NCBI RefSeq assembly: GCF_014230305.1
Contig: NZ_JACLAU010000008.1
Span: 62,001 to 126,000, forward strand
Direction: 5' to 3'
DNA from: Novosphingobium aerophilum
GTDB taxonomy: Bacteria; Pseudomonadota; Alphaproteobacteria; Sphingomonadales; Sphingomonadaceae
Length of the DNA: 64,000 nucleotides
In this document: piece by piece, positions 26,597-34,595 of the stretch
Layout: each line of letters opens with the position of its first letter
Position numbering within the stretch: position 1 is the stretch's first letter
Position numbers and translations under genes: made by a program
The notes under the pieces: generated by a model
The model's database searches: none
Told to the model about the DNA's origin: nothing
What the model saw: only the letters and a program-made list of their open reading frames with translations

Positions 26597-28174
26597 TCAG
26601 GGCGCGGTCTTGGCGGGGCTGCCGTAGGCTATGCCGAGCTGCTGCAGGTAGGACCGGTGCTTGCGGGGATCGAAGATGAAGGGTTCCATCGCCGGGCGCA
26701 TCCTGGTCATGAGGTCGGCGTTGAGGTGGATGGCCGGCGTGTCATCGGGGCCGAGCAGCGGCTGGTAGCGCTCGGTCTTGAACTGGACCTCCTGCTGCCA
26801 GGCCTTGGCCCGGGCGACCAGATCGGGGGTGGTCATCAGATCGAGCACGGTCAGCGCGGCCACCTTCGCCCCGGCCAGCGCACCCTTGTGGGCAATGGGC
26901 GTGGCCATGGCCGCGGCCGCCATCACATTGTGCGCGGACAGTCCCGGAATGTTCGAGGGATAGCGGATCGTGATGGTCGGAACCGTCCACATGATGTCGC
27001 CGATATCATCCGATCCGCTCGTCGCGTCGGGGTCCGGGCGGTCCGGTGACCAGAGGTGCGGGCCATCGGTCCGCATCGGCTTTGCATCGCGCCCGAAACC
27101 GTCCTGCACCGCCCGGGCAAAGGCCCGATCGGTCTCGGTCCACTGCGGCAGGCCCACTGCCTGCATGTTGGCAAAGGCCGCCTCGGCGATCGGGCGGTTG
27201 CCATAGTTGGAAGCGGCGTGACCGAGCACCCGACGGGTGACGCTGGTGTCGGTCATCAGGGCGGCCCCCTCGGCGATGCGATTGGCGCTGTCGTACATGG
27301 CCTTGACCGCCGGCAGGCCGGTGTCGCGGAAGTAGTACCAGACGCTGGCCTGCCCGGGGACGATGTTGGGCTGGTTGCCGCCGTTGGTGATCACATAGTG
27401 GCTGCGCTGGGTGACCGGCAGATGCTCGCGCTTGAAGTTCCAGCCGGCGTCCATCAGCTCGACCGCGTCGAGCGCGCTCTTGCCGTCCCAGGGGTTCGCG
27501 GCGGCATGGGCGGTGCGCCCGGTGAAGGTGTACTCCACGCTGAGCGCCGCGGTGTTCTTGAGCGGGCCCCAGGCGGTGTCGAGATCCGATCCGACATGGG
27601 CGAACAGGCTGGCATCGACGCCATCGAACAGGCCGGCCCGCACGTAGTAGGCCTTGGTCCCGATCAGCTCCTCGGCCACGCCGGGCCAGACCATGATGCG
27701 GCCCTTGATGCCGTTCTTCTGCATGACCTCCTTGGCGCTGATCGCAGCGACGATCATCATCGGCAGGCCGCTGTTGTGGCCCTCGCCATGACCGGGCGCT
27801 CCGGCCACCATCGGTTTCGCCTGGGCCACGCCGGGGGTCTGCGACAGGCCGAGGAGCGCGTCGATATCGCTGCCGAGGGCGATCAGCGGCCCGCCCTCGC
27901 CCCAGGTCGCGGTGAAGGCGGTCGGCACCCCGGCCACCCCGCGCACGACCTTGAAGCCGTTCTTCTCAAGCATGCCGGCCAGGTAGGCGCTGGTCCTCAC
28001 CTCCTGGAATCCCGGCTCGGCGTAGCTGAAGACCTGATCGATCATCGTGGCGAGCTCACCGGCGCGCGCCTCGACCGCAGTGGTGGCATCGGCCTTGACG
28101 GCCGGCGGCGCCTCGGCATGTCCGGCGGCGGCGGCGGACAGGGCCAGGATGGTGGCGGCAACCGGAATGCGCAT
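26597..28174 (-). CDS. Exported M20 family amidohydrolase (AbgB-like)
   Basis: About 525 residues with a Sec signal peptide (ending AAGHAEA). It belongs to the M20D group that includes the B subunit of p-aminobenzoyl-glutamate hydrolase. Landmarks are GSDIDAL, GHGEGHNSG, WPGVAEELIGTKA and SGSDDIGD. The start at ATG 28174 follows GAGGGAGA; the longer frame adds 34 unlikely residues. It is divergent from the TonB receptor, and a MarR-type palindrome lies 120 bp upstream, so it may belong to the same regulon. Substrate is not defined; an N-acyl amino acid or aryl amide is plausible. Confidence 0.85.
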   Translation of the reverse strand: MRIPVAATILALSAAAAGHAEAPPAVKADATTAVEARAGELATMIDQVFSYAEPGFQEVRTSAYLAGMLEKNGFKVVRGVAGVPTAFTATWGEGGPLIALGSDIDALLGLSQTPGVAQAKPMVAGAPGHGEGHNSGLPMMIVAAISAKEVMQKNGIKGRIMVWPGVAEELIGTKAYYVRAGLFDGVDASLFAHVGSDLDTAWGPLKNTAALSVEYTFTGRTAHAAANPWDGKSALDAVELMDAGWNFKREHLPVTQRSHYVITNGGNQPNIVPGQASVWYYFRDTGLPAVKAMYDSANRIAEGAALMTDTSVTRRVLGHAASNYGNRPIAEAAFANMQAVGLPQWTETDRAFARAVQDGFGRDAKPMRTDGPHLWSPDRPDPDATSGSDDIGDIMWTVPTITIRYPSNIPGLSAHNVMAAAAMATPIAHKGALAGAKVAALTVLDLMTTPDLVARAKAWQQEVQFKTERYQPLLGPDDTPAIHLNADLMTRMRPAMEPFIFDPRKHRSYLQQLGIAYGSPAKTAP

Positions 28175-28293
28175 GACGAAATCTCCCTCGCGGGGGAGAA
28201 TATCGGCTGCATGGCGCCAGGCAATCGCCGAATGGCCATCCCCCCGGACCGCCGGTCTTTCTGCAAGACCACGCACGGCTTGATCTTGATTAT

Positions 28294-28308
28294 GTTATAT
28301 AGCATAAC
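28294..28308. promoter_or_regulatory. Palindromic operator upstream of the TonB receptor (copy 1)
   Basis: GTTATATAGCATAAC has perfect GTTAT/ATAAC arms. It lies 39 bp before the receptor start and 120 bp before the divergent M20 gene. It matches the site at 31164-31178 in 13 of 15 positions, differing only in the spacer. The size and AT-rich symmetry fit a MarR-family site. Confidence 0.7.
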
Positions 28309-28346
28309 GTCAGTCAGCCCCGCAGAGGACACGAGGAGAGAGGGAT

Positions 28347-30608
28347 ATGTCGAATCGCAGCCACCGGACCCGCGCGCAGATTGCCGCGCTGCTGCTCACC
28401 ACGGTGCTGGGGGCCGCCCCGGCCCGCGCCGTTGAAGCCGCCGAAGCCGACGCCGCCGAAGCTGCGGCGGCCGAGCCGAGCAAGGACGGGTCGGACATCG
28501 TCGTGACCGCCCAGCGCCGGCGCGAGAACGTCCAGAACGTCAACATCGCGGTCACCGCCCTGTCGGGTGACACGCTGATCGATCGCCGGGTCATGCGCGC
28601 CATCGATCTGCAGACCGCGACGCCCGGGCTTACGATCTCGCGGTCCGGCATCACCGATTCGTTCAACATCCGCGGCATCGGCCTGGCTTCCGGATCGCCC
28701 CAGGTGACCAATGGCGTTGCCACCTACATCGACGGCGTGTTCCAGCCGCCGATCGTGTCCAACGGGCAGTTCTACGACATGGCCGGCGCCGAGGTGCTGC
28801 GCGGGCCGCAGGGCACGCTGTCGGGCGCGAACTCGACCGGCGGCGCGGTCTATCTCACCACGCAGCGCCCCCAGCTCGGCAAGGTGGGCGGCTATGCCAT
28901 GGCGAACTATGGCAACTTCAACAATGTCGGCCTGAACGCCGCGCTCAACGTGCCGCTGGGCGAAAGCTTCGCGATCCGCGTGGCCGGGCTGTTCAACGAT
29001 CACGATCCCTGGTTCACCGACACCGGCCCGGCCAGGAACCGGCCCGAGCGGCTGCGCGAACGCGATGGCCGCATCCAGGCGCTGTTCCAGTCGGGCGGGT
29101 TCCAGGCCAACCTCAAGATCGAGGTGGTCGATCGCCAGACCGGCGGCTTCGCCCTCCAGCCGATCGCGACGACCACGACCAACAACCCCTACGTCGCCGG
29201 GCGGACGAACACGCCGTGGACCGTCAATTACGATTCGCCGGTGGCCAACCACGAACGCGCCTTCGCCAGCGTGCTCGAGGCCAAGTACGAATTCGCCGGC
29301 GGCCTTACCCTGCGCTCGGTCTCGGCCTGGCAGAACAAGCGCCTGTCGACGCTGAACGAATCCGACGCGACCGCGCTGAACCGCAGCAACTCGACGCTCA
29401 ACCAGACGGCCGGCGCCAACAACGTGCGCGAACGCGTGCTGAGCCAGGAGATCAACATCATTTCGCCCGATGCCGGGCGCTTCAAGTACGTGCTGGGCGG
29501 CTATTACCAGCACAACAAGATCGACCTGCACAACTGGAGCTCGACCAACGGGGCCTTTACCACCCTGCCCCAGCCGGTCACCGACAAGACCCTGCTCGGC
29601 GTGTTCGGCCAGGCGACCTACCAGCTCGACAGCCGCTTCTCGATCGACTTCGGCCTGCGCTACTCGCACTTCCATGTCGAGGGCTCGGGCGCGGTCTATC
29701 GCGCCGCCGCCGGATCGACCCTGGAGCAGATCCTCGCCACGCCGCCGGTGGGCGCCACCGTGCTGGTGCCCCAGACCGGGACCGAGCGCGACGGCCGGAT
29801 GACCGGCAAGCTGGCGCTCAACTACAAGCCGGACGAGAACAACCTGTTCTATGTCTTCGCCGCGCGCGGCTACAAGAACGGCGGGATCAACCCGCCCGGC
29901 GGGACCTTCGCGCCCGAAACCGTGTGGGATTACGAGGCCGGCTGGAAGGGCACGCTGCTGGACCGCCACCTGCGCACCCAGGTGGGCGTGTTCTACATGA
30001 CCTACAACAATTTCCAGATGGACGTGGTCAATCCGCTGTCCGGGCAGAGCGGCGTCACCAACCTCGCCAACTCGAACATCAAGGGCTTCGAAGCAAGCGT
30101 CCAGGCGCGGGCCGGCGGGTTCTCGCTCGACGGCGGCCTGTCCTTCGTGGATTCCAGCGTCAGCGCCCTGCGGCTGATCAACAAGTGGGCCATTCCCGCC
30201 GGCGTCAGCCTGCCGCAGTGTGCGACCGGCGTGGCCAACGGGCCGACCTGCTTCAACTACACCTATGCCACCAGCTCGGGCGGCCCGAACCTCTACAGCC
30301 CGAAGTGGACCTGGAACGTGGCGGCGGCCTATCGCCACGAGCTTGGCAACGGCATCGCGCTGACCCCGCGCGTGGCCTATGCCTACATCGGGGCGCAGTG
30401 GGCCTATCCGACCTACCAGGCCTCGACCGACCTGATCCGGGCGCGCGGCCTGCTCCAGGCCAGCGTGACGTTCGAGAAGGACAACTGGAAGGTCGAGGGC
30501 TATGCCACCAACCTGGCCAACAAGTTCTACGTGGCCGGGCAGAACGGCAAGAACGAGCTGTACGGTGCCCCGCGCGAATACGGGGTGCGGGTCATCACCC
30601 GGTTCTGA
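28347..30608 (+). CDS. TonB-dependent receptor
   Basis: The 753-residue outer-membrane receptor has a signal peptide (ending APARA), an Ala/Glu-rich stretch, the TonB-box-like segment DIVVTAQRRRE (about 50-60) and a plug domain with RGPQGTLSGANSTGGAV. A 22-strand barrel follows, ending in Phe (RVITRF). A GAGGAGAGAGG ribosome site precedes the ATG. Sphingomonad receptors of this type import plant-derived oligosaccharides, aromatics or chelates. The shared operator with the tannase-like esterase suggests that its ligand is the ester substrate or product of that enzyme. Confidence 0.92.
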   Translation: MSNRSHRTRAQIAALLLTTVLGAAPARAVEAAEADAAEAAAAEPSKDGSDIVVTAQRRRENVQNVNIAVTALSGDTLIDRRVMRAIDLQTATPGLTISRSGITDSFNIRGIGLASGSPQVTNGVATYIDGVFQPPIVSNGQFYDMAGAEVLRGPQGTLSGANSTGGAVYLTTQRPQLGKVGGYAMANYGNFNNVGLNAALNVPLGESFAIRVAGLFNDHDPWFTDTGPARNRPERLRERDGRIQALFQSGGFQANLKIEVVDRQTGGFALQPIATTTTNNPYVAGRTNTPWTVNYDSPVANHERAFASVLEAKYEFAGGLTLRSVSAWQNKRLSTLNESDATALNRSNSTLNQTAGANNVRERVLSQEINIISPDAGRFKYVLGGYYQHNKIDLHNWSSTNGAFTTLPQPVTDKTLLGVFGQATYQLDSRFSIDFGLRYSHFHVEGSGAVYRAAAGSTLEQILATPPVGATVLVPQTGTERDGRMTGKLALNYKPDENNLFYVFAARGYKNGGINPPGGTFAPETVWDYEAGWKGTLLDRHLRTQVGVFYMTYNNFQMDVVNPLSGQSGVTNLANSNIKGFEASVQARAGGFSLDGGLSFVDSSVSALRLINKWAIPAGVSLPQCATGVANGPTCFNYTYATSSGGPNLYSPKWTWNVAAAYRHELGNGIALTPRVAYAYIGAQWAYPTYQASTDLIRARGLLQASVTFEKDNWKVEGYATNLANKFYVAGQNGKNELYGAPREYGVRVITRF

Positions 30609-30615
30609 TGCGGCA

Positions 30616-30646
30616 GGCCGGGTCGGGAACGCCACCCGATCCGGCC
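30616..30646. terminator. Bidirectional terminator-like hairpin
   Basis: GGCCGGGTCGGG and CCCGATCCGGCC pair over 12 bp with one mismatch and a 7-nt loop. It fills the 58-bp gap between the convergent TonB receptor and MarR genes. Confidence 0.65.
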
Positions 30647-30666
30647 CCCATGGGGCGGCAGTGCCG

Positions 30667-31092
30667 TCAGGGGCCCGGTTCCGGCGCCCAGAGCGCGATC
30701 AGCAGCGGGACCAGCTCGTCGCGCAGATGGGCCGGGACGGCGTCGAAAATCCGCTGCTCGTGCGCCTCGAACTCGGCGATGGCGCGCAGGGTCAGGTCCC
30801 TGCCCTCCGGGCTCAGCGCAAGGTGCTGGACCCGCCCCGGACCCGGGCTCGGCACGACCAGCCCGCGTTCGACCAGCCGGCGCATGATCGGATTGAGGTT
30901 GGGCCGCTGGATCGACAGCAGCCGGCCACACTCGGCCTGCGAGATCCCGGGGTTGTGTTCGACCAGGGCCAGGATCGAGGCTTCGGTGACCGACAGGCCA
31001 AGCGGCTCGATCCGTTTCTCGAGCTCGGCGAGACGGCTGATCGCGGCCCGGCGCAACAGATAGCCGGGATAGGACTGGAGCGGGTTCTTCAT
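30667..31092 (-). CDS. MarR family transcriptional regulator
   Basis: The 141-residue winged-helix regulator has the usual length for the family. The recognition region is ISQAECGRLLSIQRPNLNPI (about 52-71) and the wing carries PGPGRVQHL. It is divergent from the tannase-like gene and convergent with the TonB receptor. A palindrome 72 bp upstream of its own start recurs before the receptor, so it probably represses itself, the esterase and the receptor until an aromatic ligand binds. MarR proteins that sense aromatic acids or their CoA esters are well known; the ligand here is inferred. Confidence 0.9.
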   Translation of the reverse strand: MKNPLQSYPGYLLRRAAISRLAELEKRIEPLGLSVTEASILALVEHNPGISQAECGRLLSIQRPNLNPIMRRLVERGLVVPSPGPGRVQHLALSPEGRDLTLRAIAEFEAHEQRIFDAVPAHLRDELVPLLIALWAPEPGP

Positions 31093-31163
31093 CGGCGACC
31101 TTCGCTGGGTCCGGCGGTTGCGGTGCCAGCAGCGATGGCGCGAGCGGGCTGGGTTGTCCAGTC

Positions 31164-31178
31164 GTTATAGAGTATAAC
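31164..31178. promoter_or_regulatory. Palindromic operator between MarR and tannase-like genes (copy 2)
   Basis: GTTATAGAGTATAAC has the same GTTAT/ATAAC arms as the site at 28294-28308. It lies 72 bp upstream of the MarR start and 44 bp upstream of the esterase start, where it could control both divergent promoters. Confidence 0.7.
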
Positions 31179-31221
31179 ACAAACGTAAGTCGTTCAGACA
31201 CAAAGGCGAAAGGATCAATCG

Positions 31222-33024
31222 ATGCAGCATCTTGAACGGTTCGGGCTGGCTGGCGCGGCATGGATCCTGACCACCGTTGCCGCCCCGATCGTCGCCACCC
31301 CGGCGGTCGCCGCCACGGCTACCACGCCGTCCAACCCGATTGCCTGCCCCGATCTGGCCCGGGCCGCCCTGCCCGACCCATCGACCGTGATCACGGCCGC
31401 GGCCCTGCGCGAGGCGACGCCGGCCGCGCCGGCCCCGGCCGCCAGCGACGGACGCCCGCCCATGCCGGTCGCCGCGATGCCCGCCCATTGCGAGATCCTG
31501 GGCCAGCTGCAGCAGCGCACGGGCGCCAATGGCCAGCCCTATGCGATCCGCTTTCACCTGCGGCTACCGCGCGAGTGGAACGGCCGCTTCGTGTTCCAGG
31601 GCGGCGGGGGCACCAACGGCATGGTGGGAGACGCCCAGGGTGCCCTGTTCGGCCAGCCCGGGGTGACCGCGCTGAATGGCGGCTATGCCGTGATCTCGTC
31701 CGATTCCGGGCACGACAATGCCGTCAACAACGATCCCCGGCGGCAGGGCATCGCCACGTTCGGTCACGATGCCATCGCCCGCCACAATTATGGCGGCGGG
31801 TTCATCGGGCCTGTGGTGCGGACGGGCAAGGCCCTGATCCGGGCCTTCTACGGTCGCGCGACCACGTACACCTACTTCGTCGGGGGGTCGAAAGGGGGGC
31901 AGGAGGCGATGATGGCCGTGCAGCGCTTCCCGCGCGACTTCGATGCGGCGCTGATCGGCTATCCCGGCTTCCACCTGGCCCATGCCTCGATCGCGCAGTT
32001 GTGGGACGGCCAGGCCTTCGCCGCCGTGGCCAAGGCCCGGGGCGAAGTGGGCAACGACGGTCTGCCGCTGATCAACCGCGCGATGAGCGATGCCGACATC
32101 GTCCTGGCCCAGCAGGCCATCCTCAGCGCCTGCGATGGCCTCGACGGCACCCGCGACGGCATGATCGAGGCCTTTCCCGCCTGCACCACCGCCCGCGTCG
32201 TGCCGGCCCTGGCCCATGTGACCTGCCCGGGCGGCCGGCCGGCCGACAAGACCGCGCAATGCCTGCTGCCGATGCAGGTGGCGGCGCTGCGCAAGGTGTT
32301 CGGCGGGGCCCGGACCCGCGATGGCCGGGCCATCTATTCCGACTGGGCCTGGGATGCCGGGATCGGCGCCGCGACCGCGGCGGGCGTCTCGCAGGGCTGG
32401 CGCATGTGGAAGATGGGCGACTATGCCGCAACCGCCAACAACGGCGCCCTGATCCGCCTGGGCGCGCCGAGCAATTCCGCGGTGTTCCGTTCGCCACCGC
32501 TGGAGGTGGCGGCCGACGTGACATCGCTGAGCCGCTATGCCCTGACCGCCGACATCGACCAGGCCTTCGCCGATGCTCATCAAAAGTGGGGCGAACTCGG
32601 GGAATCCGCGGCCGACTTCATGCACGCCGATGCGACCGACCTGTCGGCCTTCACCCGGCGCGGCGGCAAGATCATCCTGTTCCACGGGGTCAGCGATCCG
32701 GTCTTCTCGATCCTCGACTCGCTGCGCTGGCTCAAGGCGGTGGATCGCCGCGAACGGGGCCGGGCCGGGCGGTTCATCCGGTTCTATGCCGTACCCGGGA
32801 TGAATCATGGCGGGGGCGGTCCGGCCACGACGCGCTTCGACATCTTTGCGCAACTGGTCGCCTGGCGCGAACGGGGCCGGGCGCCGGGGGCGATCACCGC
32901 GACCGCCGGTCCCGACACCCCCTGGCCCGGTCGCTCGCGCCTGCTGTGCCCCTATCCGCAGCAGCCGCGCCGCATCGGACCGGACCGCGAAGAGGCCGGA
33001 TCGTTCCGCTGCAAGGTGCCCTGA
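31222..33024 (+). CDS. Exported tannase/feruloyl esterase family protein
   Basis: The 600-residue enzyme has a signal peptide (about residues 1-30). The alpha/beta-hydrolase core contains the nucleophile motif GGSKGGQ, which has the spacing of the family, a calcium-loop-like segment DGLDGTRDG, the acidic residue near HGVSDPVFS and the histidine in PGMNHGGGG. Family members hydrolyse gallate esters (tannins), ferulate esters or terephthalate monoesters. AAAGGAT lies upstream of the ATG. The C-terminus is rich in Pro and Arg. The MarR control and nearby receptor point to use of an imported plant phenolic ester. Confidence 0.9.
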   Translation: MQHLERFGLAGAAWILTTVAAPIVATPAVAATATTPSNPIACPDLARAALPDPSTVITAAALREATPAAPAPAASDGRPPMPVAAMPAHCEILGQLQQRTGANGQPYAIRFHLRLPREWNGRFVFQGGGGTNGMVGDAQGALFGQPGVTALNGGYAVISSDSGHDNAVNNDPRRQGIATFGHDAIARHNYGGGFIGPVVRTGKALIRAFYGRATTYTYFVGGSKGGQEAMMAVQRFPRDFDAALIGYPGFHLAHASIAQLWDGQAFAAVAKARGEVGNDGLPLINRAMSDADIVLAQQAILSACDGLDGTRDGMIEAFPACTTARVVPALAHVTCPGGRPADKTAQCLLPMQVAALRKVFGGARTRDGRAIYSDWAWDAGIGAATAAGVSQGWRMWKMGDYAATANNGALIRLGAPSNSAVFRSPPLEVAADVTSLSRYALTADIDQAFADAHQKWGELGESAADFMHADATDLSAFTRRGGKIILFHGVSDPVFSILDSLRWLKAVDRRERGRAGRFIRFYAVPGMNHGGGGPATTRFDIFAQLVAWRERGRAPGAITATAGPDTPWPGRSRLLCPYPQQPRRIGPDREEAGSFRCKVP

Positions 33025-33161
33025 ATACGGCCCCCGGGCGTCGGCGGGCACGTCGGGACCATCGGAGCCCTGTTCAGGGCGATGCGGACTTGGTAGCCGT
33101 GACCGACCGTGGGACGCGGCCCGGGCCGGGCACCGGGCGTCCGTCTTTGTGCCGGGAGGAC

Positions 33162-33197
33162 CTGTTGCCGATCCAGACCCTGTTGCCGATCCAGACA
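33162..33197. repeat. Tandem 18-bp duplication at the start of the M20 peptidase gene
   Basis: CTGTTGCCGATCCAGACC at 33162-33179 is followed at once by a copy differing in the last base (33180-33197). In frame it gives LPIQTL then LPIQTM, and it places two TTG codons and then an ATG after a single GGAGG ribosome site. Confidence 0.8.
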
Positions 33198-34526
33198 ATG
33201 CCGCGCCGCGGCGCGCTGGCCGCGCTCGCCCTGTTCGCGGCCTGCGCCGGGGCAGGGCCCGCCCGGGCGCAACCCGAGAAGGGGCCCGAGAAGGGGCCCG
33301 AGAAGCCGGCCGAGCAGCAGCCCGGGACTGGCGCACTGGCCCGGCTGGTCGGCAGCGCTCCGTTCAAGGCCGCTCGGCAGGCCCTGGCGGATGACCACGA
33401 ACGGTTCGTCGCCGAGATCATCACGCTGACCGAGATTCCCGCCCCGCCCTTCAAGGAGGAGGCCCGGGCCCGGGCCTTTGCCGCCATGCTGAAGGCCAGC
33501 GGCCTGGCCGATGTGGCCATGGACAGTCTGGGCAATGTCGTGGCCCGCCGTCCCGGACGGGACCCGTCGCTGCCGCCGCTGATCGTCGCCGCCCACCTCG
33601 ACACGGTCTTTCCGGAGGGGACCGACGTCAGGGTCAGGCGGGAGGGCACCCGCCTGATGGCGCCGGGGATCGGCGACGACACGCGCGGCCTGGCCCAGTT
33701 GCTGGCCCTGGTCCGCGCCATGGACCGGGCGCGGATCAGGACCCGGCGGGACGTGGTCTTCGTCGGCAATGTCGGGGAAGAAGGGGCCGGGGACCTGCGC
33801 GGCATGCGCCATCTGTTCGCCAGCCATCCGGCTGCCAGGAACGCGGCGGGGTTCATCACCATCGATGGCAGCGGCGCGGCCCGCATCACCACCACCGGGG
33901 TGGGCTCGCGCCGGTTTCGCCTGACCTTCGCGGGCCCGGGCGGGCACAGCTTCGAGAAGTTCGGGATCGTCAATCCGGTCGCCGCCCTCGCCCGCACGGT
34001 GAGCGGCCTCTATGCCGTTCCGGTTCCCGCCGAGCCCAGGACAACCTTCTCGGCCAGCGTCATCGGCGGCGGCACCTCGGTCAATGCCATCCCGGCCAAG
34101 GCCTATGTCGAGATCGATATCCGGTCGGCCGCGCCCGCGGAGATCGCGCGGATCGACCGCGCGCTGCATGACATCGCGCAAGCCGCGGTGGACGAGGAGA
34201 ACGCCGCGCGATCCACGGCCATGGGCCGGATCACCGTCAGCTTCGAGACGATCGGCGACCGTCCGGCCGGAACCACTCCGCCATCGAGCCCCCTGGCGCG
34301 GAATGCCCATGACATGGCCGTGCTGATGGGGCTCCAGCCGGCCTTCATCGCCCAGTCCACCGACGCCAATGTGCCGATGAGCCTGGGGATCCCGGCCATT
34401 GCCATCGGCACGGGCGGAAGGGGCGGCGGCGAGCACACGCTGGGCGAGTGGATCGACGTGAGCCGGGACGAGGCCGTGCAAGGCATGGCCGTGGCGCTGG
34501 GGACCATCCTGGCCTCGGCCGACTGA
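33165..34526 (+). CDS. Exported M20 family metallopeptidase
   Basis: About 453 residues from TTG 33165. A signal peptide ending GPARAQ is followed by a short repeat EKGPEKGPEK. The catalytic domain carries the two-metal site: H and D in AAHLDTVFPEG, D in GIGDDTRGL, EE in NVGEEGAGD and the late H in GGGEHTLGEW. The start is uncertain. The only good ribosome site (GGAGG) serves TTG 33165, whereas ATG 33198 lies after the duplicated segment. The enzyme probably trims peptides or N-acyl amino acids in the periplasm. It follows the tannase-like gene by 140 bp on the same strand. Confidence 0.85.
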   Translation: MPIQTLLPIQTMPRRGALAALALFAACAGAGPARAQPEKGPEKGPEKPAEQQPGTGALARLVGSAPFKAARQALADDHERFVAEIITLTEIPAPPFKEEARARAFAAMLKASGLADVAMDSLGNVVARRPGRDPSLPPLIVAAHLDTVFPEGTDVRVRREGTRLMAPGIGDDTRGLAQLLALVRAMDRARIRTRRDVVFVGNVGEEGAGDLRGMRHLFASHPAARNAAGFITIDGSGAARITTTGVGSRRFRLTFAGPGGHSFEKFGIVNPVAALARTVSGLYAVPVPAEPRTTFSASVIGGGTSVNAIPAKAYVEIDIRSAAPAEIARIDRALHDIAQAAVDEENAARSTAMGRITVSFETIGDRPAGTTPPSSPLARNAHDMAVLMGLQPAFIAQSTDANVPMSLGIPAIAIGTGGRGGGEHTLGEWIDVSRDEAVQGMAVALGTILASAD

Positions 34527-34539
34527 CCGTCGCTGGCGG

Positions 34540-34570
34540 TGTCGCTGCGACCGATCCGGCCGCAGCGACA
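34540..34570. terminator. Bidirectional terminator-like hairpin
   Basis: TGTCGCTGCG (34540-34549) and CGCAGCGACA (34561-34570) form a perfect 10-bp stem in the 69-bp gap between the convergent M20 peptidase and TonB receptor genes. A second small palindrome around ATGCAT follows. Confidence 0.7.
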
Positions 34571-34595
34571 ACCCACCATGCATGGTTGGCCGCAG

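Noticed and set aside
33280..33315. EKGPEKGPEK repeat in the M20 peptidase as a separate repeat domain
   Set aside because: It is only about three short units after the signal peptide, better seen as a flexible linker.
31260..34526. One 1088-codon frame apparently joining the esterase region to the M20 peptidase
   Set aside because: Its first two thirds are the wrong frame of the tannase-like gene; only the end (from about 33165) codes for the real M20 peptidase.
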